Shown here one piece after another: positions 45,842-55,177 of a stretch of 64,000 nucleotides of DNA. This DNA is from Gammaproteobacteria bacterium (lineage in GTDB: Bacteria > Pseudomonadota > Gammaproteobacteria > Pseudomonadales > Azotimanducaceae), in the NCBI GenBank assembly GCA_012269545.1, contig JAAXKB010000002.1, positions 1 to 64,000 on the forward strand. Direction: 5' to 3'. The notes under the pieces were generated by a model. The model made no database searches. It had not been told where the DNA came from and worked only from the letters and a program-made list of their open reading frames with translations. The position numbers and the translations under genes were made by a program. Numbering within the stretch: the first letter of the stretch is position 1; every line of letters begins with the position of its first letter.

Positions 45842-47053
45842 CTAGTTGTCGAATTCTGGGTATGCGCTGATACCTACCTCGGATGAATCCAGTCCAGCAA
45901 GCTCTTCTTCTTCTGAAACTCGAATTCCCATCACCATCTTGATGACGAACCAGACGACCAAGGAGGCCACAAAGGTGAATCCCAAAATGGCTCCGAGGCC
46001 CGTTAACTGCCCTTGCAAAGTCGCGTCTTCGCTGGTGATCAATACTGCCAAAAGGCCCCAGATACCGCAGGTTCCGTGAACGGAAATAGCTCCAACGGGA
46101 TCGTCGATCTTAGCTTTATCGAGTCCGATCAAGGACAAGACGACTAACACCCCACCGATAGCACCGATGAGCATCGACTCGGCGTGGGTTCCAGAGAGAG
46201 GTTCGGCGGTAATCGAGACAAGGCCCGCCAAGGCACCATTGAGAGCCATCGTTATGTCTGCCTTTCCAAAAAAGATCTGCGACATCAACAGTGCGGCAAC
46301 AGCCCCACAAGCGGCAGCCATATTCGTGTTTACAAATACTTGAGCTACCGCATTCGCTTCATCAATGTTGCTAAGCTTCAGCTCCGAACCGCCGTTGAAA
46401 CCGAACCATCCGAACCAAAGTATGAACATTCCCAGCGTTGCTAAAGGCATATTACAACCGGGAATCGGCGTTATCGATCCGTCCTCGTTGTACTTACCTG
46501 ATCGCGGACCAAGAAGTAAGACGCCTGCAAGAGCCGCCGCCGCGCCGCACATATGAACTATTCCCGATCCTGCAAAATCGACAAAACCTGCGTCAGAGAG
46601 GAACCCGCCGCCCCAGCTCCAGCTACCTTGAATCGGGTAAATGACGCCAGTCATTATCACGGCGAAAAGAAGAAACGCCCAAACCTTCATTCTCTCCGCG
46701 ACGGCGCCGGAAATAATAGACATGGCTGTCGCGACGAAAACAACTTGAAAGAAGAAATCTGACTTGCCGGAATAGTAAGTCTCGCCGCCTGAAGCAAGCA
46801 CCTCCTCCACAGTGTTATCAGGACTTAGCAGCATGCCTCCTGCGTACATCAGGTCGTAACCAACCAAGATATACATAATACAAGCGATCGAAAACAGTCC
46901 GATATTTTTTACCAAAATGCCGGACGTGTTTTTAGATCTCACCATACCTGCTTCTAACATTGCGAAGCCGGGCGCCATAAACATCACCATGGCCCCCATA
47001 ACTAGGAAGTAGAACGTATCTACCGCGTAACTTAACTGAATTAGATCTTCCAC
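45842..47053 (-). CDS. amtB: Ammonium transporter (copy 2, glnK-linked)
   Basis: Close paralog of copy 1; 24 nt downstream of glnK; GTG start. Confidence 0.95.
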   Translation of the reverse strand: [403 protein letters not shown]

Positions 47054-47077
47054 AATCTTTACTCCAAATTTACTGGG

Positions 47078-47425
<348 letters not shown>

Positions 47426-47477
47426 CTAAACGTTAGGGACTTCCAGATCGTCCTAGCGACCCGGCACCGATTTGATG

Positions 47478-47579
47478 TGGAAGATCAAATGCGTTTCGCA
47501 TTGAAATTTTCTACGAATCGGGCTGCGATAGATACCTTTAAGCATCAATCCCAACAGAAACGTTTTAATTGATCTTCCA
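47478..47579 (-). other. Putative structured 5' leader of glnK (inverted repeat-closed)
   Basis: 11-bp perfect inverted repeat tggaagatcaa (47478-47488) / ttgatcttcca (47569-47579), with internal hairpin aatgcg-ttt-cgcatt (47488-47502). Confidence 0.5.
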
Positions 47580-47602
47580 AAACACGGTCCCATCGACGGT
47601 AA

Positions 47603-47618
47603 AGCAAAAGGCATGCCT
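47603..47618 (-). promoter_or_regulatory. Sigma-54 (-24/-12) promoter upstream of glnK
   Basis: Minus strand aGGCATGcctttTGCt: GG-N10-GC; compare consensus TGGCACG-N4-TTGCW. Confidence 0.7.
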
Positions 47619-47788
47619 ATTTTTCGTGTCGCCGTCTGATTGACGCCAAGTTGGACAAAAACGCCCATATTCGTAAAAACTTCAACGCTTATTGTCGGTG
47701 ATGAGCACCTATCTGCCCCTTGAAACGCATGTTTGCGCGCAAGAATCAGGCGGCGGCGCCCGAAAAGAGGGCACTCGCTCCGATCTAA

Positions 47789-47835
47789 CGCCTCAGCTTG
47801 GTGCACATTGGCCATCACCGCACCGCATTCGGGCA
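47789..47835. promoter_or_regulatory. Two candidate NtrC binding sites
   Basis: cGCctcagcttGGTGCa (47789-47805) and cGCACCgcattcgGgCa (47819-47835), centres 30 bp apart; each has one intact and one degenerate half-site. Confidence 0.35.
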
Positions 47836-47950
47836 AATGCTCACAGACTTGGGAGTATTTTGTGCTTGGTTGGACTTGATGATTCAGTAGACTTAAAAGC
47901 CTTAACGCAAAATAGACGTATGCTCAAAAAACGCTGCAACAGGAATCTTC

Positions 47951-48232
47951 ATGCATTTAGACCCGTTCACCACCATACTTCGGCCCATTATGCAGTTGCT
48001 GGATCAAACGCTGCCTAAGAATTTGGCCGACTCCCTAAAGGCCGATATCGAAGATAAGGCTCAGAGCTTATTCAAGCAGATGGCACTGGTGCCAAAACAT
48101 GAGTTTGAAGCGCAAGAAGCTCTGCTACAGACCTTGGAAGCACATATTGAAGCCCTCGAAAAGCGTTTGTCTCAGCTCGAGAAATCATCCGCTAACAAGT
48201 CACACCTAGGCGCTGACAACGTCGAGGGCTGA
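47951..48232 (+). CDS. ubiK: Ubiquinone biosynthesis accessory factor UbiK (YqiC/BMFP)
   Basis: Short protein with C-terminal coiled coil; MALVPKHEFEAQEALLQTLEAHIEALEKRLSQLE. Confidence 0.85.
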   Translation: MHLDPFTTILRPIMQLLDQTLPKNLADSLKADIEDKAQSLFKQMALVPKHEFEAQEALLQTLEAHIEALEKRLSQLEKSSANKSHLGADNVEG

Positions 48233-48243
48233 TTGGCCGATCC

Positions 48244-49851
48244 ATGAATCGCAGCGCCTGTGTCCTCAGCCGAACGGCCTACGGATTAGAAACGCACCTT
48301 GTTCATGTGGAGTGTCATCTGAGCGGCGGTTTGCCAGGTACCACGATTGTGGGATTAGCCGAGGGAGCCGTCCGGGAAGCCCGAGATCGAGTGAAAAGCG
48401 CCATTCGCAGCAGCGGTTTTAGCTATCCCGTCGGCCATATCACGATTAATCTCGCGCCGAGCCATTTAAGCAAGTCGGGCAGCGGCTTCGACCTACCCAT
48501 CGCTATCGCCATATTGGCCGCCAGCGATCAGTTGCCCAGCGACGCGCTGGAGCAAACAGAATTCATTGGAGAGCTGGGGCTATTCGGCGAGCTGCGCAAG
48601 GCTCACAATGTGCTGACAAGTGCTGCGTCCTGTTATCAACGCGGGCATCGCCTGTTTCTGCCTCAGGCAAACGGCCATGAAGTTCGTCTGATCGCCAGCG
48701 ATACCTTTTGGACCGCAGCCAGCCTGTTGGAGGTCGCTGAAATGCTCTGCGGCAAAAGACAGAAACCGCCCGCACTGGTTAGAGCGATAGAGGCAGGTGA
48801 CGAAAAACACCGCCAAACTTTCGAGCAGATTATCGGTCAGTATCTTGCCAAGCGCGCGCTGACCATCGCCGCTGCGGGAGGGCATCACATGCTGATGATT
48901 GGCCCCCCGGGAACGGGCAAGACCATGTTAGCGCAATGTTTAGCTGGCTTGCTTCCGGACCTTGACCAACAACGGGTACTGGAAGTTGCGACGGTATACT
49001 CTGCCTACGGTAGCGAGCGAAAACACTATCGAAGACCGCCCCTGAGAAGCCCTCACCACTCCATCAGTCCAGCGGCGATGGGGGGTGGCGGACAAACCCC
49101 AACACCCGATGAAATCTCGCTATCCCACTGTGGTGTGCTATTTCTCGACGAACTGCCTCATTTTAAGCCATCGGCACTGGACTTGCTCCGTGAGCCCATC
49201 GAAACCGGCGAAATTGCCATCGCAAGAGCCAGTTACAGGACATCATTTCCCTGTCGTTTCCAACTGATTGCCGCGATGAATCCCTGCCCGGCGGGCCGCA
49301 CCTGCAAAGAGCACACATGCCGTTGTACCTCCAGTCAGGTGCAGCGTTACCAAAGCAGAGTTTCAGGGCCACTGCTGGACCGCATTGATCTCCACGTACC
49401 GGTGCCAGAACTGGATCAGCAAACCATGTTGAACCTAGAGGAAGAGAAGCCGGAAGACTCCGGCGGCATGAGTTGGGAGGAAGCACGGCAAACCATCGTT
49501 CGTGCCCAGGAACGCCAGACCGCTCGGCAAGGTTGCTTAAACGCTCACATGCATACACAGGACCTGATACGTAGAATGCAGCAGGCAGACCTAGACACCT
49601 CTTATTTAACGCGCATCACAGAGCACTTTGAGTTATCCATGCGCAATTACCACAAGCTGTGGCGCATCGCGTTGACTCTGGCTGACCTTGCGTGGGTAGG
49701 GGAAAATAAGGAACTCACGGAGTTTAACGGCTCCAGTGATGAGCTCCATGTAAAAGAGAGTCATCTTTTGGAAGCGTTGAGCTTCAGGGCAATGCAGTGG
49801 AGTGGGCGCTACGCAACCATCACTTGGTCATCCTTTTTCAGGACCGGATGA
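48244..49851 (+). CDS. comM: YifB/ComM family Mg chelatase-like AAA+ ATPase
   Basis: HLSGGLPGTTIVGLAEGAVREARDRVKSAI, GPPGTGKTMLA, MNPCPAGRTCKEHTCRCTSSQVQRYQSRVSGPLLDRIDLHVPV. Confidence 0.95.
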   Translation: MNRSACVLSRTAYGLETHLVHVECHLSGGLPGTTIVGLAEGAVREARDRVKSAIRSSGFSYPVGHITINLAPSHLSKSGSGFDLPIAIAILAASDQLPSDALEQTEFIGELGLFGELRKAHNVLTSAASCYQRGHRLFLPQANGHEVRLIASDTFWTAASLLEVAEMLCGKRQKPPALVRAIEAGDEKHRQTFEQIIGQYLAKRALTIAAAGGHHMLMIGPPGTGKTMLAQCLAGLLPDLDQQRVLEVATVYSAYGSERKHYRRPPLRSPHHSISPAAMGGGGQTPTPDEISLSHCGVLFLDELPHFKPSALDLLREPIETGEIAIARASYRTSFPCRFQLIAAMNPCPAGRTCKEHTCRCTSSQVQRYQSRVSGPLLDRIDLHVPVPELDQQTMLNLEEEKPEDSGGMSWEEARQTIVRAQERQTARQGCLNAHMHTQDLIRRMQQADLDTSYLTRITEHFELSMRNYHKLWRIALTLADLAWVGENKELTEFNGSSDELHVKESHLLEALSFRAMQWSGRYATITWSSFFRTG

Positions 49852-49869
49852 GCCTCGACGCGTAAGGAA

Positions 49870-49891
49870 AGGGCTCCCGAAGGAGCCCTTG
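49870..49891. terminator. Bidirectional terminator between comM and the TorF porin
   Basis: aagggctcc-cga-aggagccctt perfect stem-loop between convergent genes. Confidence 0.7.
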
Positions 49892-49915
49892 GAGGGAGTG
49901 TCTAATAAGACCTTC

Positions 49916-50551
49916 TTAGAAGGATTTACCGATTGAAAGAACGACGGCCTCGCCCTCAGCATCGGAACCCGCAGCGCCTTCTAGCTCATCGCTCGGAAAG
50001 ATGATCGCTACACCGAGATCGATCTCTGAAACCGTGGTGCCATAACCCAGCTCAAAATAATCGCCATCGAAATCGTCACCGAACGTCCCGTAGGTGCCAT
50101 AGAACCCTTTACCGAGATCGATCGAGATGTCTAGGAAGTCATAGTCTTCCCCACCATTACCGTCCCATTCGCCAATGGAATAACCGATGGATACTGGGCC
50201 GTAACCGACGCTGAGGTTCACTTCTTCGTAGGTTTCATCCCAATCATCCGTGTAGTAGTAGCCGGTAAATCCTACACCGACTGACACGTCGCCGATGTCC
50301 ATACCATATCCGGCGTACAGGTCGTATTCGAGACCATCACCGACGTCTGCGGTCCACGCCCCTACATAGAAACCGCTTTCTTCGTAGTCGATTCCAGCGC
50401 TGGCAGAGGAATTCTTTTGATAAATGCCTCGATAGTAATATTCAGAAACGTAACCAATGTTGTACGAAACGTCTGCGCTAGCGACTGTCGTTACGCCAAG
50501 TGACCCCGCAGCAATGGCGGCGGCGGAAAAGAGTTTAGTGAGTGTTTTCAT
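49916..50551 (-). CDS. TorF family putative porin
   Basis: Signal peptide MKTLTKLFSAAAIAAGSLGVTTVASA, VSYNIGYVSEYYYRGI, beta-rich repeats, C-terminal F; ATG 50551 (ORF track extension to 50731 crosses the sigma-54 site). Confidence 0.85.
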   Translation of the reverse strand: MKTLTKLFSAAAIAAGSLGVTTVASADVSYNIGYVSEYYYRGIYQKNSSASAGIDYEESGFYVGAWTADVGDGLEYDLYAGYGMDIGDVSVGVGFTGYYYTDDWDETYEEVNLSVGYGPVSIGYSIGEWDGNGGEDYDFLDISIDLGKGFYGTYGTFGDDFDGDYFELGYGTTVSEIDLGVAIIFPSDELEGAAGSDAEGEAVVLSIGKSF

Positions 50552-50655
50552 CGTCTCTCCTGACAATTCGAAAATAGTGAATGGGAACTGGTGTTCTCCT
50601 TTTTCAGCGTCAACCGCGATTCTCATTGACCCGCCTGTTTCGCTGACCCATACGA

Positions 50656-50672
50656 AGCAACAAGCGGGCCAA
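50656..50672 (-). promoter_or_regulatory. Sigma-54 (-24/-12) promoter upstream of TorF porin
   Basis: Minus strand TTGGCCCGcttgTTGCT, GG-N10-GC, near-exact to YTGGCACG-N4-TTGCW. Confidence 0.75.
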
Positions 50673-50827
50673 CTTTTAATATAAATCGCAGCAAGCAAGC
50701 GAAGCGCGCTTAACCAACTGTTTTTATGCAATATTTTCGATAGATCGGGGCGAGGTGACGACGTGAGGACGGGGCCGCCTCGCGTAAAGATGCGGGAATT
50801 GCCTACTTAAAGTGCGCAAAAGTGAGC

Positions 50828-50852
50828 GCGGCGCCCAATTATGGTGCGCCGC
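50828..50852. promoter_or_regulatory. GC-rich inverted repeat: terminator of the cytochrome c gene or NtrC-like site
   Basis: gcggcgc-ccaattatggt-gcgccgc; contains intact GGTGC half-site. Confidence 0.35.
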
Positions 50853-50968
50853 TCCATCTCAGTGCTCATGAGGAAAGGTAGCCTTGGCAATACGGAGCGA
50901 TTTCCAAGGCTTGGTGATGCAGCGAACTTGATCGATTCGAAACCGGGCGGACAAAATCCTGCAGCGCG

Positions 50969-51376
50969 CTACTGGGCAGCGTCGACCATGTAGATGACCG
51001 CATCGCTCAGCTCATCATCAGAGCAGGACATGCAAAGGCCCTTCGCAGGCATGGCGTTAATGCCGTTGAGGGTGCTTGCCATCAACGTATCCATACCCTT
51101 GGAGATTCGAGGAGCCCAAGCGGCATTATCAGCAAATGTGGGTGCGCCACCGATGCCCATGGCGTGACACGTTGCACAATAGGTATCGTAAACCTCTGCC
51201 CCGCTTAGCGGAGCCGCAGGTGCCGTCACTACCGCAACCTCCTCAACTGCTGCACGATTAACGGTTCCATAGGGCTGCAGGCGCGCGTCGATCTCGTCGT
51301 CGCTACCAGGCGGCACGGCGTTGGCAGACAAGGCAAGCAACAGGGTTGAAGCAATAGCGATGAATCTCAGTCTCAA
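50969..51376 (-). CDS. Cytochrome c5 family protein
   Basis: Signal peptide; YDTYCATCHAMGIGGAP heme site; MPAKGLCMSCSDDELSDAVIYMV. Confidence 0.9.
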   Translation of the reverse strand: MRLRFIAIASTLLLALSANAVPPGSDDEIDARLQPYGTVNRAAVEEVAVVTAPAAPLSGAEVYDTYCATCHAMGIGGAPTFADNAAWAPRISKGMDTLMASTLNGINAMPAKGLCMSCSDDELSDAVIYMVDAAQ

Positions 51377-51513
51377 GAGACCTCTCCTTAATTGAGCAAA
51401 TGAATGTCGTTAAGCGAACCCGACCAATGAGCCTTCATCGTGTCTTTAGGCTATGTGTCGACCTGTTCGGTGGTGTTCAGGATCAGCAGGGCCGGTCGCA
51501 GCAGATTATAGCC

Positions 51514-52683
51514 TCAGCCGCGAGTCGCGTCGAATAACTCCCGCCCGATTAGCATACGCCGAATCTCGCTGGTGCCTGCACCTATTTCGTAGAGCTTGGC
51601 ATCTCGCAGCAAACGCGCCGCTGGATAATCATTAATGTATCCGTTACCGCCAAGGGCCTGTACTGCTTGCAAAGCATGCTGGGTGGCGCGCTCTGCCGCG
51701 TACAAAATACAGCCAGCCGCATCAATACGCGTGGTGCGATCCGCATCGCAGGCTGCAGCAACGGAATAGACATAGGCACGTGCGGCGTTGGTTTCAGTAT
51801 ACATATCAGCAATTTTGGCCTGCATTAACTGAAATTCTCCAATCGGCCGGCCGAATTGCTGCCGCTCATGAACGTAGGGCATGGCAACATCCAAGGCTGC
51901 GCGACTGATGCCCAGCGCACCACCCGCCAACACAACGCGCTCATAATCCAAACCGCTCATCAAAATGCTGACGCCCTGACCCACCTTGCCGAGGATTTGC
52001 GATTTGGGAATGCGGCAGTCTTCAAAAATCAGCTCCGCTGTGTCAGAACCACGCATGCCCATTTTGTCCAGCTTCTGGCCGGTACTAAACCCAGTCATAC
52101 CCTTTTCCACCAGAAAGGCCGTAATACCCTTCGACCCTAGGGCAGGATTCACCGTGGCATAGACAACGAGCACATCAGCGCCTGGGCCATTGGTGATCCA
52201 CATTTTGTTGCCGTTGAGAATGTAATCATCGCCATCGTCCGTGGCACGCAGGCTCAAACTGACAACGTCAGAGCCTGAACCGGGCTCGCTCATGGCCAAC
52301 GCGCCAAGGAATTCTCCAGAGACCAGTTTTGGCAGATACGCTTGTCGTTGGTCAGGCGTGCCAAAACGCACAAGCTGATTCACGCACAAATTCGAGTGGG
52401 CGCCATAGGACAGGCCGACAGAGCCAGAAGCGCGACTGATTTCCTCAAGCACAATGGTATGGGCAAGGTAGCCCATGTCGACGCCGCCATATTCCGTTGG
52501 AACCGTCATGCCCAGCACGCCTAGGCCACCCAGTTTTGGCCACAGATCCCGGGGGAATTCGTTATTGCGGTCAATATCTGCGGCGCGAGGAGCCAATTCC
52601 TTAGCGCAAAAACTCGCTACGCTGTCACGCAACTGCCCGATCGTTTCACCGTGTCCAAAATCAAAGTCTGGTACCAAATGCAT
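51514..52683 (-). CDS. Acyl-CoA dehydrogenase, isovaleryl-CoA dehydrogenase-like
   Basis: [75 protein letters not shown]. Confidence 0.92.
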   Translation of the reverse strand: MHLVPDFDFGHGETIGQLRDSVASFCAKELAPRAADIDRNNEFPRDLWPKLGGLGVLGMTVPTEYGGVDMGYLAHTIVLEEISRASGSVGLSYGAHSNLCVNQLVRFGTPDQRQAYLPKLVSGEFLGALAMSEPGSGSDVVSLSLRATDDGDDYILNGNKMWITNGPGADVLVVYATVNPALGSKGITAFLVEKGMTGFSTGQKLDKMGMRGSDTAELIFEDCRIPKSQILGKVGQGVSILMSGLDYERVVLAGGALGISRAALDVAMPYVHERQQFGRPIGEFQLMQAKIADMYTETNAARAYVYSVAAACDADRTTRIDAAGCILYAAERATQHALQAVQALGGNGYINDYPAARLLRDAKLYEIGAGTSEIRRMLIGRELFDATRG

Positions 52684-52867
52684 ACCTGCAGCCTCTTATA
52701 TCGCTGCTCATATAGTGCCCGAACTGCCGGGCCGCGGTCGATCATTTCAAGTCACAAATCGCGGACAACAGTTACGGCGCCACTTAAATCCACGCGCTTC
52801 GTTGGCCTGCTTTGCTGAAAGCCCTCGGGGTATGACTTCATTAACTGTACGCTCCGAGCCCGGCACG

Positions 52868-54280
52868 CTAACCAAGCCCCTGCTTTTTCACCCATTCGTG
52901 AGTCTGATTCAATGCGGTGCCGAGTTTGGCGACCAACTCGTCAATGTGACTTTCGTTGATAATCAGAGGCGGACAAATGGCAATGGAGTCGCCAAGGTTG
53001 CGTAGCACCAAACCCGCTTCGTGGCAGGCGCTGGAACAGTAGGCGCCCACCCCGTCACTGGGTGCAAAAGTCTCCCGAGGTTCGGCACGACGCACCAACT
53101 CTAGGGCAGCAATCAGGCCCTTGCCCCGCACCTCGCCTACAAGGGGATGACCGACGAATTCTTGCAGTCGCTGTTGCAGAATAGCCCCCATCTTTTCCGC
53201 GTGAGTGAACAAATCCATTTCTTCCATCAGCTCCAGATTGCGGAGCGCCACCGCGGCGCAAACTGGGTGACCGGAATACGTAAAGCCATGGGCAAAGTTT
53301 CCCAGTTCAGCGGATCGATCCGCAAACGCTTCGTACATGTATTCCGGCAACAACACAGCGCTGATCGGCAAATAAGCCGACGATAAGGCTTTGGCGATAC
53401 TCATGGTGGTGGGCCTGATATCCAGGGTTTGGGCCCCGAATGGCCTGCCGGTGCGACCGAAGCCACAAATTACCTCGTCATCAATGAACGCGATATCGTG
53501 TTTGTCCAGCACTTGCTGAATGCGCGGAAAGTAATGTTCTGGCGGCACGACAACGCCGCCGGCCCCCATAATGGGTTCAGCAATAAACGCTGCGACGGTT
53601 TCCGGTCCCTCGCGCTCAATCAAATGCTCCAGATCGTCTACCAGTCGCTGAAGGAACTCAGCCTCGGTCTCGCCGGGCAAACCCTCGCTGTAGTAATGGG
53701 GCGATGATGTATGCAGCACCCCTGGCATAGGCAAATCGAAGGCTGCATGGAATGGCGGCAAACCCGTGAGAGAACCGCTAGCGATGGTGACTCCGTGATA
53801 ACCCCGCTTACGCGAAATAATTTTTTTCTTTTCCGGCCTGCCGATCGCATTGTTGTAGTACCAGATCAATTTAATCTGCGTATCGTTTGCGTCGCTACCG
53901 GACAGACCAAAGAAAACTCGGCCCGCATCAAATGGCGCCATCTGTTTAAGTTTGTCTGCCAACAACACAGAAGGCTCGTTGGTTCTTCCTGCAAAAAGCT
54001 GAGAATAATTGAGTTTAACCATTTGCTCATAGGCAACTCGGGCCAGTTCCTCTTGACCATAGCCGATCGCGGTGCACCAAAGACCCGCCATGCCCTCTAG
54101 ATACTGTTTGCCATGGTTGTCGCGAACATAAACACCACTGGCACTCTCAAGCACCACAGGCCCTTGCTGTTGATGCAGTGCAAGATTCGTTGAGGGATGC
54201 AGCAAGTGCTGCAGGTCCATCCCCTCGACAGAATCGTTTGGATATTCGTTATGTGTTGCGAATCTTGAAACCTTGGCCAT
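52868..54280 (-). CDS. Class III aminotransferase (omega-aminotransferase type)
   Basis: FIDDEVICGFGRTGRPFGAQTLDIRPTTMSIAKALSSAYLPISAV; GYHGVTIASGSLTG. Confidence 0.92.
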   Translation of the reverse strand: MAKVSRFATHNEYPNDSVEGMDLQHLLHPSTNLALHQQQGPVVLESASGVYVRDNHGKQYLEGMAGLWCTAIGYGQEELARVAYEQMVKLNYSQLFAGRTNEPSVLLADKLKQMAPFDAGRVFFGLSGSDANDTQIKLIWYYNNAIGRPEKKKIISRKRGYHGVTIASGSLTGLPPFHAAFDLPMPGVLHTSSPHYYSEGLPGETEAEFLQRLVDDLEHLIEREGPETVAAFIAEPIMGAGGVVVPPEHYFPRIQQVLDKHDIAFIDDEVICGFGRTGRPFGAQTLDIRPTTMSIAKALSSAYLPISAVLLPEYMYEAFADRSAELGNFAHGFTYSGHPVCAAVALRNLELMEEMDLFTHAEKMGAILQQRLQEFVGHPLVGEVRGKGLIAALELVRRAEPRETFAPSDGVGAYCSSACHEAGLVLRNLGDSIAICPPLIINESHIDELVAKLGTALNQTHEWVKKQGLG

Positions 54281-54328
54281 GTCATTGCTCCTTGTCGGTA
54301 ATTTACCCGACGTCGTGATCTAACGGGA

Positions 54329-55141
54329 TCAGATCAGCGTTCGCGCGCTCAACGAAAACTCTTCCATTACCGCATCGGCGTAATCAATGCGCCCGGTCAA
54401 CTCCTGTGCTTTTCCATGGCACAACCGCAAACAGGCTTCAGCCATGTGCTCCACCGGTGTAACCCGATCTTCGTTGGTTTCATTGATCAGCTTGTGGTGC
54501 ATAACTCCGGGCGTTGCCACCAATCCAGGGGAAATCACGTTCACACCAATACCCTCATCAAACACCTCTTGCGCCAGACCCGTTGTGAAACGCTCAAGTG
54601 CTGCCTTACACATACCATAGACGGTCCCGCCTTTTCCGGGCGCAGACTTTTCCGGATGGAGCGCCGCATGCGAAGACACGTTCAAAATCCAACCTGAACC
54701 GCGCTCCCGCATGCCTGGCAATACCAGTTGTGCCAACTCGAAGGGGGCCCAAACCTGAACATCCATCATCAGCTGAAAACGTTTCTCTGGGAAATCTGCA
54801 ACGGGAATGAAATAAGTGATGGCCGCATTGTTAACTAAAATGTCGATTGCCCCGTAGGCGGCCAGTGCTGCATCGACCAGACTCTGACGGTCTTCCGCTT
54901 TTGCCAGATCTGCTTGCACGGCAATCGCTTCGCCACCAGCCGCCTTAATGTCGGCAACGGTTTGATTGATCGATCCCGGCAGATAATGATCGCCCTCACT
55001 CACGGTACGGGCCGAAACCACGACCTTGGCGCCCTCCATGGCAAAACGCCGCGCTAACGCGTCTCCAATGCCACGACTTGCCCCGGTAATGACGGCCACT
55101 TTGCCTGCCAAAACCCCTTGTTGGTTAACCAATACTGACAC
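54329..55141 (-). CDS. SDR family oxidoreductase
   Basis: ITGASRGIGDALARRFA, LVNNAAIT, YGMCKAALE. Confidence 0.92.
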   Translation of the reverse strand: MSVLVNQQGVLAGKVAVITGASRGIGDALARRFAMEGAKVVVSARTVSEGDHYLPGSINQTVADIKAAGGEAIAVQADLAKAEDRQSLVDAALAAYGAIDILVNNAAITYFIPVADFPEKRFQLMMDVQVWAPFELAQLVLPGMRERGSGWILNVSSHAALHPEKSAPGKGGTVYGMCKAALERFTTGLAQEVFDEGIGVNVISPGLVATPGVMHHKLINETNEDRVTPVEHMAEACLRLCHGKAQELTGRIDYADAVMEEFSLSARTLI

Positions 55142-55177
55142 CTCTCGCTCCCACCTTGTGCTTTGGGTTTCGTCAGA

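Noticed and set aside
47453-47836. 127-aa minus-strand ORF upstream of glnK
   Set aside because: Overlaps the sigma-54 promoter and inverted-repeat leader; no recognisable domain; unusual composition.
50552-50731. 60-aa N-terminal extension of the TorF porin
   Set aside because: A clean signal peptide begins at ATG 50551, and the extension spans the -24/-12 promoter.
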